A stretch of DNA of 64,000 bases from Brachyhypopomus gauderio. Taxonomy: Eukaryota > Chordata > Actinopteri > Gymnotiformes > Hypopomidae. Position numbers and translations under genes: made by a program. Below are positions 1 through 13,192 of this stretch, piece after piece; the stretch's first letter is position 1; each line of letters starts with the position of its first letter. The notes under the pieces are model-generated. The model searched no databases and was not told where the DNA came from. It saw only the letters and a list, made by a program, of their open reading frames with translations. The stretch is from assembly GCF_052324685.1 (NCBI RefSeq), contig NC_135222.1, positions 8,691,373 through 8,755,372 of the forward strand. Reading direction: 5' to 3'.

Positions 1-3000
1 TATAGCAAAGCAAAATGATCTTATTAAATATCTGAATAATTTATTTTTGTGGAGACCACACTATTGGATGTGACGTGAGAAGAAAACCGAACGCATTCAA
101 TTACAAGAATTTGACTGGAGTGAGTTGCAAACCTTTATCTACAAGTCCCATCACAATCAATATGAGGCAGATCAATACGGCGTTGTCCAGCGACTGCATT
201 TGTAAACGGACTGTTGTCTCAGGGAGCGCTGGCTGGTCAATCATTCACCCACACAAAATGGACTCTAATCCATTTTTCCAAAAAAAAATCTCGTTCTCCC
301 CCTCTCTCGAGAAATATTCAAAAGAGAGATTTACCGAGGACTGGAGGGGGGTGCAAACTTGGAGACCTGGTGTTGTGAGGCAAGAATAAAAAGATAAAAA
401 GGCCACTGACAGGCGAGCGAGTGAAGGCCCTCCCTATCTCCCCTGAAAAAGACCCTAGACACCTGACAGACCATGGTTACTATAGAAACAACCAAGAGAG
501 GAACGGATGACAATTTGGTTACAGCTACAGTCTATAGTGAGGAGGAGAGTGGTGGTGGTAGTGGTGGAGGTGGGTCGGAGTGGACACGAGCATGCAACGA
601 CACACTGTTGCTCAAGCTGATGTTTTTTTGCATACGTGACGGACAGTGTTGTGGTGGGTAAATAAGCCCAGGCTATGACGCTCCAATTACAAGCCAGGCA
701 CCAAGGCCACTTAATAGGATGTAAAATATGCGCTCCTCGCTCTACCGGCCACAAGAGGTTCTCTTTACTGGCCAATAGGGCTGCATTAGGTCCCAAAGTG
801 CTCTAGTGGGGCTGCGGCATGGGGAGAGAGATGGTATTTATTACTCTTTATTAGCTCAACACATACATAAAGAATAATGATCAAAAGAAACAGGGATGAA
901 AATGGACAGAAACACCTGCTACCCTGTTTAGTCATTGAAGACGTCCATTTTAGGCTTATTCATAAAAGGGCAACCAAGCTTTTTTCACACCAAGGGCCAA
1001 CACATGCTTCATCTGAAAAACACGAAGCCAGCAAAGACACTTTCCCCTTAAAATCCAGACCATAAATATATTTAAATTCATGATGTAAGACTCAAAATGC
1101 TCACCCACAACCCTTGTGCACCAATATAGAACAAAGTGAGCACCAACTTTATACCATAGCATAGAAACAATGATCTAACTTATTGGCTCAATTTAGAGAC
1201 TCAAATGGAATTGAATTTTTTTTTCTTTAATTTTGGATTCAACACCTGTCACTATGACGTTCAGAAATATGCAAAGTTGAAGGCAGGGGAGTTTCGGTTC
1301 CGAGCAAAAGGATGGAACGGAGTTGACAGACCAAGCCGGACGCTGCCCAGTACTGTCGGTCAAACAGCGTTACGGACGTGATTGGTTTCAGATGGCTGCC
1401 AACCACACAGGCCATTTTTAACCTTGATGAAATCTGACCTGCAAAAAAATAAACAATAAAAAAAAGCAAGCAAATTTTTGTCGTTTATAAAGATGTCCAT
1501 AAATAATCTTCCACTCCAGCAGAGTTGTGTCAGTAAATGTGATAAGGATCCGGTGATACCGTGGTTCGTTCAGCCAGTTAAAAGTAAAGTACAAACAAAA
1601 ATTGTTGTTTACTAAAGTGATGCAAAATATTAAAAATAAAAATAACCAAAACAACCCAAACAGCTGTCATTCCACACAACTGATCATGAATCGTAACACG
1701 GGCGTCAAAACTATATGCAACAGAACACACGGCTTCCGTCTTCCTGCAGTCTGAAAAGTTTAAAAACTCTCTTCTTGGTATGAATCTCAATTTTGATAGT
1801 ACCACAGGCAATTCTTCCTTTGAAGACCCTGACAAGTCCTGAAGTTGTAAGGAAATCAAATTTACCTGCCAGATAACAGTCCCCTTACCACGAGACATGA
1901 AACAGGCACACGGCATTTAATTAAAAAATGTAAGCAGTAAAAGTTACCCCAGGGATAAATAAATAAATAAATAAATATATATATATATATTTTTTTTTTT
2001 TACATTGACCATTTTTAAGAAGACATGAAAAACTGACTGCACTTCAGCACAAACACTAGGTGCTTATCTGTTCTTGAAGTCTGTTCTTGTTCCAAGAACA
2101 GAAGGTCAACAGACCCGACACTGTTCTTTCAAATATAATTTAGTAGGGTGCAAAATGCCTTCAGAGCATCACTAATGGTTATGTTTGCTGATGTAGGGAA
2201 AAAAAAAAAAGTGCTGTCCATTATCTTGAAAAGAACTCCAACCTGAACCTTCAAATTTCTCGCCACAAAGTCATTTCCAGCATGCAGAAAAAAAGAAGAA
2301 AAAAAAATCCCAACAACTTGTGTGGGTCGCCTCTCTGGCTTGGAAAAACGCTGTTATCATCAGTAAATTAAATTACCATTTTTAGACAACAGCAATTCCA
2401 TATGTGGACTACGCAAAAACACCAGAACAGTGTAGGTCTAGCATAAAGGGACAGTCACTGATGGCAGAGGTGCAATCAAGAACTTTTAAGCTAAAGATAA
2501 GAATCTCTGAAGTGTTGCACTTCAAAGAAATGGTTGCAAAAAAGAAAGGGGGGGGGGGGGGGGGGGGGGGGATTGAGCAAGTAAGCCGGGTGGAAAGTTA
2601 AACCTTTTTGGTGTTTTTTATTTTAGGGTTTTTTTCCACTTCTAGCCCACGGCGCCTGCTGCGTATGCGGGGCCACTGCAGCTGAGGCGAGGCGGCCCAT
2701 TAACCAGCGCTGTGCGTCAGCAAGTTAACAAGCTGCAGCGCTGCTGGGCGTCTCCTGATCCTCACGCTGTAGTGTGTGGGTGAGGGTCTCGTGGGTACGA
2801 CTCCGTGCCCAGGGGTGCCGCCCGGCTGAACCCTCTCAATGGGCTTGAAGAAGGACCGTGAGCAGAGCTGCATCCCATCACTAGTGTAAGCAAGCAGGTC
2901 CGCCTCTTGGTTTCCATTGACGCAGGCGTAGTAGAAACGTACCTCTGCGTACGTGAGCAGGACATTGAAAGGTGTCCGTGGAAGGGCTGGGAAAGCCAAA

Positions 3001-4281
3001 AATAGCTTCGATTTGCATGCGCGACAACTGAAGCATTTATCTACGGAGCGTCACTTGACGGAAACTTTCACAGTGCCTAGTCTTTTGTGGAGGTCCCATG
3101 CTGAACAATCCCGAAGCAAATTCGGGATAAGCATTTTCCTTTAGAGCAATGCAGCAGTGGGTCAGGAAAAGAAAAAGAGCATCAAGAAGTGCACAGACCC
3201 CAGAAAAGCAGATATGAACTAGGCAAGCATCTGCAGTGCCTTCTCAATCATGGGACAGAAGATACCAAAGTGCCCAATTACCTAAATTCCAGACGGCAAG
3301 AGTTAACCAGCTAAATACATCACAACTGCATCAAAATACTACTTAAGACATTTAAGAAAGATAGTTAATATCTGCCTTACATGTTGACTCAAACATTTGG
3401 GGAAACACTTACGCAGACATTGGGTGTTAGAATGTGCACAGGAATCTGTTGTGTTTAAAAGATAATCCTGTCAAAAGTTTTATGCCGGGTTCGACAGACA
3501 AAAATCACATGAGCAATGAAATCTCTTTAGCTGGCTGATCCAGTGTGAGACCTTGAAATATGAAAATAATCTGTGAAGCTCTATAACCAGCAGAGTCTGA
3601 GCCATTTCAGATGAGATGTGCACAAGGCACAAGAGGCCAAAAGAATGAAGAGAGACCCTTATATCAAAGAGTAGGGAAAGAGCACATTACATAAGACTTC
3701 TTGGTTAAATTTAGCACTGGCATCCCTACCATGCAAAGTTCGTCTTTGACTACAAAACAACCAAGCCACCTCATGAAGACACCCCTATAGCAGTCATTAA
3801 AAGGTACGAGTGTTCTATTGCACATGGCATCTGTGGAAAAGGGTACAAGAGTGATCTTTAAAAACCAGCGTCGAGGAGAGCCCTCAGCTGAGATAGCTGA
3901 AGAGACATTACACAATGGTTGAGTCAAAGGTGAATTAAATTTTTCACAAAAACACAATTTGGGTCTTCTCTTCTGGGATTTGGTACTTTCTGGGAAAGAT
4001 GTAAGAAATGATTGCTCGGTTTCTCAAGGTGGAAGTCCAAATCTAATCAGCTGTGTAAAAGTACAGCAAGCATCAAAGAACAAGTGAAATTACAGAAGAA
4101 CAAAGAGCTTACTTGTGCTTTTGGGTTATTTCTCACACCATGAATTTTCATGAGCTGTAAAGTCTGATGAAGACATGGACATAATCAAACCAAAGTCAGA
4201 CCCAGCAGAATCCCTAGATAAAAGTTTATGGAAACTGCTTTAGACTTCCAACACTCGGTTATATGAAATATCATATTGCAT
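1..4281. other. non-coding stretch, probably furin intron 2, part 1
   Basis: This lies downstream of the furin coding exon on its strand. It holds simple repeats: an A/T-rich AAAT and TA run near 1958-2001, an A-rich run near 2200, and a 24-base G run at 2548-2571. The unassigned open frame at 2700-2999 is described separately. I saw nothing else recognisable. Confidence 0.4.
2700..2999 (-). other. unassigned open frame in a GC-richer patch
   Basis: The frame on the minus strand is open for about 100 codons and ends at a stop at 2700-2702. It has no obvious ATG start; it begins in frame behind a non-ATG codon and continues upstream to a stop near 3058. Its residues look protein-like (AEVRFYYACVNGNQEADLL, then a basic stretch RIRRRP), and base composition is richer in G and C than the surroundings. 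I do not recognise the family and it does not match furin. It could be a terminal exon of an unknown gene, a decayed retrocopy, or chance. Confidence 0.2.
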
Positions 4282-4289
4282 TAGTAAAG

Positions 4290-5453
4290 TAGGGCTGCAA
4301 CTATCGAATATTTTTTAAATCGAGTATTCTGTCGATTTTTTCATCGATTAATCGAGTAATCGGATAAAATCACACTTTTGTGTTTTTAACACAATAATAT
4401 TGATAGTGTGTAATGCAACATGAAAGTTCTCTTAAAATGAGCAAGCAATTGGCTGTTATTCCGCTTGGAGAAGCGCAGTTCACGTGCGGATGCTTTCAGT
4501 TTAGGTGCTGAAGCATTGAGGAAGTATTGTTATGGTAGGCCCAGTTCTTAATTTGTAAATCAAACGATGCCGGAACGCAAACAGCGGCATGAGACAAGGG
4601 GTCACTGAGGCCAATGTCACCGGATCGCACACAAAACGCAACGCTTAGGCGCACAAATGTCAAAATAACAAGCCATTCCGTTTATATAAATTACTTTTAA
4701 ATGATTTACGTGTGTTTTATGTGTTAAGTGCAGAAGTGCATTTTAAGCCTAAATTCCAGCACTTTTCAAACCTGAAACACAATGCAACATTAAAATTCAT
4801 CAGGTAAATGTTCATTCCTTTTTTTGAGGGGTGTTTCTTTATACTACCACATATCGTTACGGACGACACTGCACAGAATTGTGACACGTCAAGTATGAAC
4901 GCTTCCGCCGTTCGCGGAGTTGCACGCTACGGTCACTCGCGAAAGTACAACTAGCTTTTAGCTTTATGGAAACGCAGAAAGGCATCGCTAAAAGGGAGAG
5001 CTCTTATGTGATTTAGGAAGCCTGAATGTGGATCTTGTGTTTAAAAAATGTCTTTTATAGAATTATTTGTTCAATAACTATTTGTTCCGCCAGGATCCGG
5101 CTCAAATTATGCCCTGGGTAGGCCAGATCCATTTTACAGTAAATACACTGCACTACGTTGTCCACCTTGCGCAGCGAAAAATGGTCCCACACTTTTGACA
5201 TTTTTGCCCTTTTACGGACACCGCTATCTTCGTTTTCCGCCATTTCCATCAAAACAAATCACGCTGCCTTAAACCTGTGCGTCAGTTATAACAGTCAGTG
5301 TAAAACAATGATACCGGAGCTGCGTAGTAGTACAAAGCGGGATTTTAAACATTTAAAATAGATGGTGACATAAATTAAACGAAGCCTCGAGGCAAAGAAT
5401 TTGCATCGAGTATTTTTTGTAATCGAATTACTCGAAGAATCGTTTCACCTCTA
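4290..5453 (-). mobile_element. hAT-superfamily DNA transposon remnant with BED-finger fragment
   Basis: The element is 1,164 bp with short imperfect terminal inverted repeats: left TAGGGCTGCAAC and right (reverse complement) TAGAGGTGAAAC. It is flanked by a perfect 8-bp target duplication TAGTAAAG at 4282-4289 and 5454-5461, the hallmark of hAT insertion. The ends carry many ATCGA and TCGAG subterminal motifs. A minus-strand frame at 5055-5252 encodes the start of a BED zinc finger (KVWDHF, then CIYC) but lacks the paired histidines. No transposase catalytic core remains, so this is a non-autonomous deletion derivative. Autonomous hATs of this type are several kilobases long. Confidence 0.85.
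5055..5252 (-). pseudogene. truncated BED zinc-finger fragment of a hAT transposase
   Basis: The predicted peptide of about 65 residues has the BED pattern: an aromatic tryptophan-phenylalanine pair (VWDHF) followed by CIYC about 15 residues later. The downstream histidine pair that completes zinc binding is missing, and the frame runs out near the right-hand part of the element. It sits inside a hAT element with intact ends, so it is the 5' relic of the transposase gene rather than a host gene. Confidence 0.6.
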
Positions 5454-8226
5454 TAGTAAAGTGAAAACAAGTACACACATACTAAGGTATCCGGATTGTT
5501 TTGCAGGCAGAAGTGACATTTCTCTGTCTTTGAGGAGTCAAATAAGGTATAAAATGAGTGAGAGTTAAATCAAGGTGAGTTTGATTCAAGGTGAACTTAA
5601 ATCATCTAAATTGCAAGAAAACAGCAGAAACCTTGAAACTTCATTAAAAATTGCCTTTTCACTATAAAATCTAACACGCCTTCAAACAACATCGTCCGTA
5701 GATACCTGGGAGAACAAAACCCCACCAAGATCAACAAGTTACCATTATAAATACCCAACGCAAATACTCATTTCAGTACTTCCTAAAGGTTTGTCAATTT
5801 ACTTAAGTATTATGTACACAGGTAATTTGAGATTTATTCACCAAATGAAGCACTCAACAGCTGTGCAAAAGCGGTTTACCATGAGCAGTAAACAGATCTA
5901 CAAGGTTTCCTCACAGAGTTGAAGAGATGTGCCACAAAGCTGCTGACGCTTCATTCTAGACTACAATCCGCACCCACACAACATCCACATGAAAGGATTC
6001 GCACAACAGGCGTTTTTTTTTTTTATGAAACAAATTAAACGCTACGGTGTTTAGCTTTCGCAGCATTAATAAGCTAATTAGATAGCACGCTGAAGTGTAT
6101 GTAGAAGAGGACTATTTAAGCAGCTGCTCTTCAATGTTGTCATTGCTGTCAGTGATTTTTACACACGAGCAATACGAGAAACAGAACGTTCCACTACGCG
6201 CAAGGTCACAACACCCTATCTATAGTGACAACACACACGCACCATACTCGATATGGTATGTGCTGATGCGCACGAGAAAAAACTATAGATCGTAGCCCAT
6301 TTCTCGGAGCGCCTCAGTTAGCCTGGAACAGCCTGCCTGTGTGTGGACCGCCATCATGCTTTGCATTTCATACTTCAGAGCCACCCTCAAAAATGTTCCT
6401 GTCAAATTAAAACGGAGAGAAGCCATGCCGTTTCAGTCATACGGGGCAGCGGGGATCGTGGTTAATGGGACCCCCCCCAACCCGCAAGGCGGCACCCCTA
6501 CTATGTATAATGAGTCTCCTATTTTAGTCCTGCAGTATAAAAGCCCGTAGGAGCCTACCAGCATGTCAGAGAGTCTGCGCACACCACAAGAGGAAAAGCC
6601 TGAACCTCATAACCTGTTCGGGTCATGCAGGGCGCCTGGAGGGGAGACAACACAACAGCACTTTTCCATCGCACGTTATCTACTGATGAAAGTAACTGAG
6701 GTGTTTGCAAAAGCATTTGGAGGGGAGGGGGGTATTGGCCATAAAACGAGCTGACAAAGTGGCGTGACAAAAGCATGGTACAGCTCAGACTGTGGTGGTT
6801 GGGATCGAGACGCAGTGAGATAATAAGTCCTTCTCACGCTTTTCTTTTGCATGCCCACTCAACGGAAAAATGACTCAATCCAAAAGGGAGTGTGAGAGAA
6901 TAAGAGACAAACCCTACACATCTAGGTACCCCAGATGTTGGGCAAGAGAGTCTGCGTTTCAGCAAACCGTTTGTTCCAGTGGTTCCCATGAAGCCCGATA
7001 AAAATCACAGTTAGACTGGAGTTAGATTGGAGTTGGCCGTTCAGCGTCTCCTGGGGGAGGCGGTTATCTCATGTTTGCTGAACAGTCTTCTCGTTCGTAA
7101 ACAAAAACTTGGAGGGATGAGACCGATTACTAGGCTGTCTTACACCGCAGAAGACAAAAATCCCAAAAAAAGCCATGCCTTGATACGCTCAACCAGAAGA
7201 CAGGAACATTTACCGTTACCATTAACATGTTCAATTTGGATGGGGGCACACACGACACGGCTACCGTAACCTTCTAGTTGAGTCACCAAACCTTCAGTTC
7301 CAAAGAACCTGCGTGGGTTTATATAAAAACAAGGAGGCCTCAAACAGGGAAGCAGATAAGGTTACATCAGGAAATGCTCAGAACACACTGACATTTTCAA
7401 TATGCATGATCCCTGCAATCTCGTGACCTTGGGAAGCCAATGCTGGCCATTCACCCATGGACACATCTGGACTCAAAGCAGAACACATGCTTCCGCCTTT
7501 AGTAATACCACTCAACATCTGGAATACAATTTTTCTTTAGAAGGCCGAGATCCATTAGCATATTAGGATCTTAACGTCTGATAAGCATCACAAACATTAT
7601 AGGCATTATGGCCAAGGGCTAAGATCCAGGTGGGAATGAAAAGCCATGCAGGTAAAATGTAAAACAAAACACACACTGGTCAGGACATTTTCTCACTTGC
7701 AAGCTCTACAACGAGAAAGCACATCAATTTTAATTCACATTTTTTAGGCTAACGACCGCAAGATAGCAGGTGGAGAAATGACTCAATTCCCGTTGGAGTA
7801 ACAAGTGGCATAACAAATAAAAAAGCCCTTCGAGATATGGACTAGTTGGATCAAACCTATCCTTCTGAATTAAAGAAGAAAAAAGCCACTGACCAATTCA
7901 AACTGGGAAGTAGGAAGAGACAACGTTACCCATATCAGCACTTCTGCGTGCACACTCAGCATCATTATTAGTTTCAAAGAAGCTTTTGGGAAGACGCTAA
8001 TGGCCACATTCAGAGAAGATAACGTGGATTTAGACCAGAGCAGTTTCAACACATCCTTGTTTAATCCAGATGCAGGTTTCTATAAGGATATGAAGAACCA
8101 CAACGCACAAACCAATGCATGTAGAAAGTTTGAAAGTGCTACTTCTTTTGCAGGCATCAGTGCAACGCTTGGCTATAAGGTGCAGAGATGTGAGGAAAAC
8201 TGAAATCTACAGTAATCTAAACTGAC

Positions 8227-8257
<31 letters not shown>

Positions 8258-9223
8258 CCCCACACACCACCCCACAAAAACACACAACTGCACAACGCCT
8301 TTGTTCGTCTTACTACAGCACATAAATCAATGTCAAAATGGAAATCATTGTAAATAACATTGCTTAGAGGATGAAAGGGTCCAGCTTGGTCTGACAGCAA
8401 CAACTACACATGTTTGTAATAATGAATGCTGTGATTCAATTAGAGAAACCATTGCAGCTGGATTTCTGGTTTTCAACAAATAAAGACAAAGATTTTTGGG
8501 GTTTGTTTGGGTTTTTTAAGGGGGTGGGGAAAACAGCCATCTGATTTAGGCCTACATCAGTGAATAAACTCATTCTGCATGATGCTCATGACGCTCTAGG
8601 ACGCTCTTGTCTCTTTTTGTGTCAAAATGTCACGTGTTTTTATTGTGACTCCGATTAATTTTTCTTTAACCTTTCCATTTATTTAATGGTTAGGCAAATC
8701 AACCAACCAAATCAGCTAACCAACTAACCGCAATTTCCAGAGCATGTTTAAGAGAAAATTCAAACAAGCACATCAAATGAGTAGCAGAGGTTAGAGCATA
8801 CATGTAACAACAAGAAATACTTCAGGATCTTGCGTATATGCAACAAAACCTGGAAGACAACTTTTTTTTGCTTCACAGTGTAGTCAATCACTAGTACACC
8901 AGTGAAGAGATGACTGGTTAGGTGTCAGTTCATCATCACATAAAGCTGTAAACATACCAATTTAGCACATTTCTGGTGTTAATTAAAACACAAATAGAAA
9001 GTCTAATGTCTAAATTTTTTCATTTCTTTAAAATGAACAGCAGTCATGAGTGGATCTATTTGCCCTTCGTACAAAAGCTAATTTAATGTCGTCCATTTTA
9101 TCAAGTGCACCAGGTATCTGGTCACAACAGTGTTGCATCATGGGACTGGGTTCACTTGCCCCAATCTGGAACATTCCATTCTCCTCCGAGGACACCTCAC
9201 ACAAAGTTCTGGTTGCTGGTCAC

Positions 9224-9224
<1 letters not shown>

Positions 9225-9266
<42 letters not shown>
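9225..9266. repeat. AC dinucleotide microsatellite
   Basis: An uninterrupted AC repeat of about 21 units. Histidine-threonine frames across it are artefacts of the repeat. Confidence 0.95.
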
Positions 9267-9269
<3 letters not shown>

Positions 9270-10570
9270 TCAGAGGTCAGAGATCAGGTCTACAACCCTG
9301 CTGCGCTTGATTACAGGCAAATGGCAAGAGAGGCCACAAGGAACTCTGGGAGTTGTTAAGCCTCGCTGTGGGCGGCTTCACATGCCCACCTTCACGAGCA
9401 ACAAATTGCAGCTTAAACTCCCATGAACTCCCTCGGCAGCCGTTGAGTAAATGATGCCACGTCCCATTCTTCCCCAACACTCTACGGCGCGTGATGACAA
9501 TTAAGCATCAGACAGTGGAAATCTGGTATCCTGTCAGCAAGGCACTTTGTCAAAGCGCTAACATTTAGCTTCTTTTCAGCTACAAAAATAGGCTTACGGA
9601 GCCAACCCAACAGGGGAAGATGGCAAACGGCTCCTCTTACCGCCGCCTGTGGTTTCAGTGTATCCCCTGGGGCAATTTAGCGGGAATGGAGGTAGAAAGT
9701 CACCAGCACGACGTTCTGGGAGAGGACGGCAGCGGATGTGTAGCCCGAACCCACCCCTCCCACTTCCCCAGTCGTAGGGACCCATGCCAAGGGCGCATAC
9801 CTCAGCTATTTCCAAGGCTTTGTAATTGCTAGCCATGTGGTTTTCGCATCGTGTACGAGCAGGCTCAGGAATGGCAGGGCTGGACATCGGGCAAAGCCAG
9901 AGTTGCCGAATCGCAGCAGACGATCCAAAGGGAGATGGCTGGCCAGGATCCCGGGACAACAAGGAGGTTGGCAGAGTGAACTTGGCCGCCCGAACCTCTC
10001 CGATTATAACCTTCGCAGCTTCCTGTACGAGACACTGTGGTCAAACTCGCGCCTGCCAAGAGACTCTCGGTGTGCAAAAGGAGCAGCGTGCACCTCACCG
10101 ACATTCAAGAAGACGTCTCCTTACCTCTCCTTACCACCGCCCACCCCACCAAAACTTGAACTGCTCCAACTGGCATCATCTCCTTACACTGATGAGCAAA
10201 ACATTTCATCACAGTCATCAAGGTTCTTTTGTTTATGTTATAACAACTTTGATTAGAAAACTACAAACACTTTGAATATTGAAAATAAATAAATTTTAAT
10301 AAATAAAAAAATAAAATTCTACTCAAAAGCTACAGGTCTGCACAAATGTGCTGAGAAAGTGGTCGCGGTGCTAAAGGCTTCCACACACCATCACCTGGCA
10401 GGGCTGACCCCCTCCCACATTTACCTTAAGGTCACGCAAGTCTCCAAGGAAATAAATAAAACACACACACACACACTCCCCCACTAAGGGCTTCACAAGA
10501 CACATTCTGTATGTTTTTTGAAGACCAGACTGCGGCATAGCAGAACCGACCAAGGGAAGACAAAGGCTGA

Positions 10571-10690
10571 GTGGGCAGAGTGGGCGGTCCCGGGGCAGAG
10601 TGGGCGGTCCCGGGCCTCGAGGCAGAGTGGGCGGGACCGGGCCTCGAGGCAGAGTGGGCGGGACCGGGCCTCGAGGCAGAGTGGCTGTCG
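10571..10690. repeat. 27-bp GC-rich minisatellite
   Basis: About four tandem copies of a 27-bp unit: GCAGAGTGGGCGG followed by an ACCGGG or TCCCGGG core and CCTCGAG. The first copy lacks the CCTCGAG part, and the array decays on the right at GCAGAGTGGCTG. The repeat gives overlapping open frames on both strands, rich in SRPGPAH-like repeats, that are not genes. Confidence 0.9.
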
Positions 10691-12278
10691 CACCGCCCCT
10701 GCTCACAGAGCTGGGGTAGCAACACTGAAGGCACACCAGCATCTCCAAGGCAACGCTCTGCCTCAAGTGTCAATGTTGGAGACGGAGATAAGAGCGTGGC
10801 GGGAGCGAGCAGACGTCCGCCGCATGACGCCACACAGCGCTGACATTCACGAGACGCAGCCAAACAGCGGCAGCAAAAAAAAAACCACCAAGAAAATGCA
10901 AAGCTTGTGGCATAAAAAAAGGAAAGATTAACATGCTCAAGATGAACATCCAGATGTGGTCCCAAAAAAGAAAGCAGGGTAAGCAAGACGGGCCAAGGAC
11001 AATATCGCCATTCCTGGTGTAAACTGGATTTTCAAAGATTAAAAGGAGAGGACTATGATGCGATTTGGAGAGGCACCTCCAGTTCCATCATGAAAGCACT
11101 TACAAACATACAACTTGTAAAACAAAAAGAAGAATAATGACCAACAATTTCTGTACCAGCTGTGTCATTTTCCAGGTCAGGAAAGAAAAAAAAAACTGCT
11201 GGACTTGAATTGAAGAAGAACACGCTTTTTGTGTCCATTAGGACTAGGATCTACATGGCAGCAGAAACGACCAATAAAATAAAAAGAAAATAATTCTAAA
11301 TTACTTTTTAATTACAACTGTACCCAGGATTTAGGTATATTCGGAAATGGGTAAACAATACATACTAAATCAAACTTAAATTACTTAACATGACATTTTT
11401 AAATGACCATTTATAATTTAAAAAATGATAGGAACTCCACATACGCCCTCCTGCATTCCACAATGTACTCCCATGTTGTGATGACAAGTTGCACACCCTT
11501 AGGCCACAGTTAATTGTTTTTATTGCGAGAGGCCATTCTGCCAAGGCACGACCCACAAGAGCCACGAACACACAAACACGTGCCTGGGCTTGCAGATGCT
11601 TGTGATTTCACGTCTGGGTAGTGTCGGAGGCGGCTGCGGTGCCGTGTCTGCTCACGGGCGGCTCGAGTTTCAGTCTCAGAGACATGGCCTGTGACGTCAC
11701 ACAAATGTCCACTTCCAGCCTCTAGAACTTGGGTCTACTGCAGAGAAAGCCCAGTCCCAAGAGCTAAAGCATCTCTCTCCCTCACACACACACGATAACT
11801 CGGATCAAGCTTTCTCTGTCACTACTAGGGAGACTTTTATTTTATAAAGTGCAAGCCTAAGTGTTTCCCTGTTCACTTCCTCACAGTCATTCATTTCAAA
11901 CAGTTATTGCTTTCCTTTAACCTTTACCCGATGATTTATCTCGGTGACAGGCGGCGGGGCAGAGCACGTACAAGGAGCAGTCCTTGACAAATTAAGCCAA
12001 GGCCTCTGCGTCTGTGATATAGACAACGTAATGAAACCGCACTCGTTCAGGTCACACAAGACGTCGCTGCTCAGCTAAAAGTGCCATGCCAAAGGATGTT
12101 TTTGTCCTAGAGAATAAGAGCCAGTGTGGGTGGAAGGTGGTGACGGCGCTTGATGAGGGAAGCATTAAGCCTCATACCTTAGACACATCTGGGTTTGGTT
12201 TCTGGCCTTTTTTGACCTGTCTGAAGCTCAACTCCATTAAGCCGACGCATCACTCACTGCGGGATGCCTCAGCAGCGT

Positions 12279-12287
12279 CCCCCCCCC

Positions 12288-12333
<46 letters not shown>
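12279..12333. repeat. poly-C tract joined to AC microsatellite
   Basis: A run of about 25 C bases is followed directly by about 14 AC units. Length of the C run is prone to sequencing and assembly error. Confidence 0.9.
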
Positions 12334-12334
<1 letters not shown>

Positions 12335-13108
12335 AAGAGGCAGCCAAAACAACAGCTAAGTGTTTCCACGACCCCTGGCCGCAGACAGTTTGGGTCTCAG
12401 ACCTACTGTGGAGGCGGAGCCTTGCTGCAGTGGGCGGGTTGCACCTGGGGAACTGCCTGAAGAAGTGTTTTTGTTTAGAGGTCGCAGGGACTGGACCACA
12501 CCCCAGACAGTCACATAATAGGTCACATAATAGGTCAGCTTAGCTGCTCACCAGCACAGCTCATGTGTTGGAGCTTGTCTTTCTTAGCCGCAGGCACATC
12601 CCAGTTTCTCACAAGCATTATTCGTTGTGCTGACAGAGCGGATGGGTCTTAATTCCCCCAACTCTAGTTATTATCCTTTCGGCTTCATGCTGGAATCTTA
12701 CGACTCCCTGTTGGGTGAAGAGCAACAAAGCTAAAGTTTCAAAACAATATTTCCGGTCACAGCGCTTTGTGGAATGAATTCTTCACCACGTGCTTCGAAT
12801 GTTGCTTTTTTCCATGTCACAAGAAGTTGAAATGTAAAATGTTGCAGTAGGAACATCAGGAACCTGGGAATGAAGAAACTGGACCTACAGATTAAGCAAG
12901 TTAATTAGATCAACTGAAGGGGAAGCTATAGGTGTAGCACTAAAACTAACATATTTACTTCAGTTCAGTGCTCCCTTAATCAGATGCTCTGGTTCACTTC
13001 CTTATTCGGCACAGCACTCGGACCTAGTGGTCCAACAAAGTAAAAATCCAAGCATGTAATGGGAATTCAGGATGGAGGACGACTTCTCATTAGCGGTTCA
13101 GAAAGTTG

Positions 13109-13192
13109 TGGGGGGGGGGGGGGTAGCGGCGCCGTATGAAAGTACGGCGGGGGGGTGGGGGGTGGTACGGGGCCGTATGAAAGTATTCCAGC
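13109..13192. repeat. G-rich tract with a duplicated GCCGTATGAAAGTA word
   Basis: Two copies of GCCGTATGAAAGTA are separated by runs of 7 and 6 Gs and preceded by a run of about 14 Gs. The plus strand could form a G-quadruplex. No function is evident. Confidence 0.6.

Noticed and set aside
9594-10275. Overlapping frames of 122-149 codons on both strands
   Set aside because: No recognisable domain, no consistent splice sites, and several frames open at once because stop codons are sparse.
10371-10986. Overlapping frames of 131-184 codons on both strands
   Set aside because: They come from the 27-bp minisatellite, repeat the same peptide in several frames and resemble no protein.
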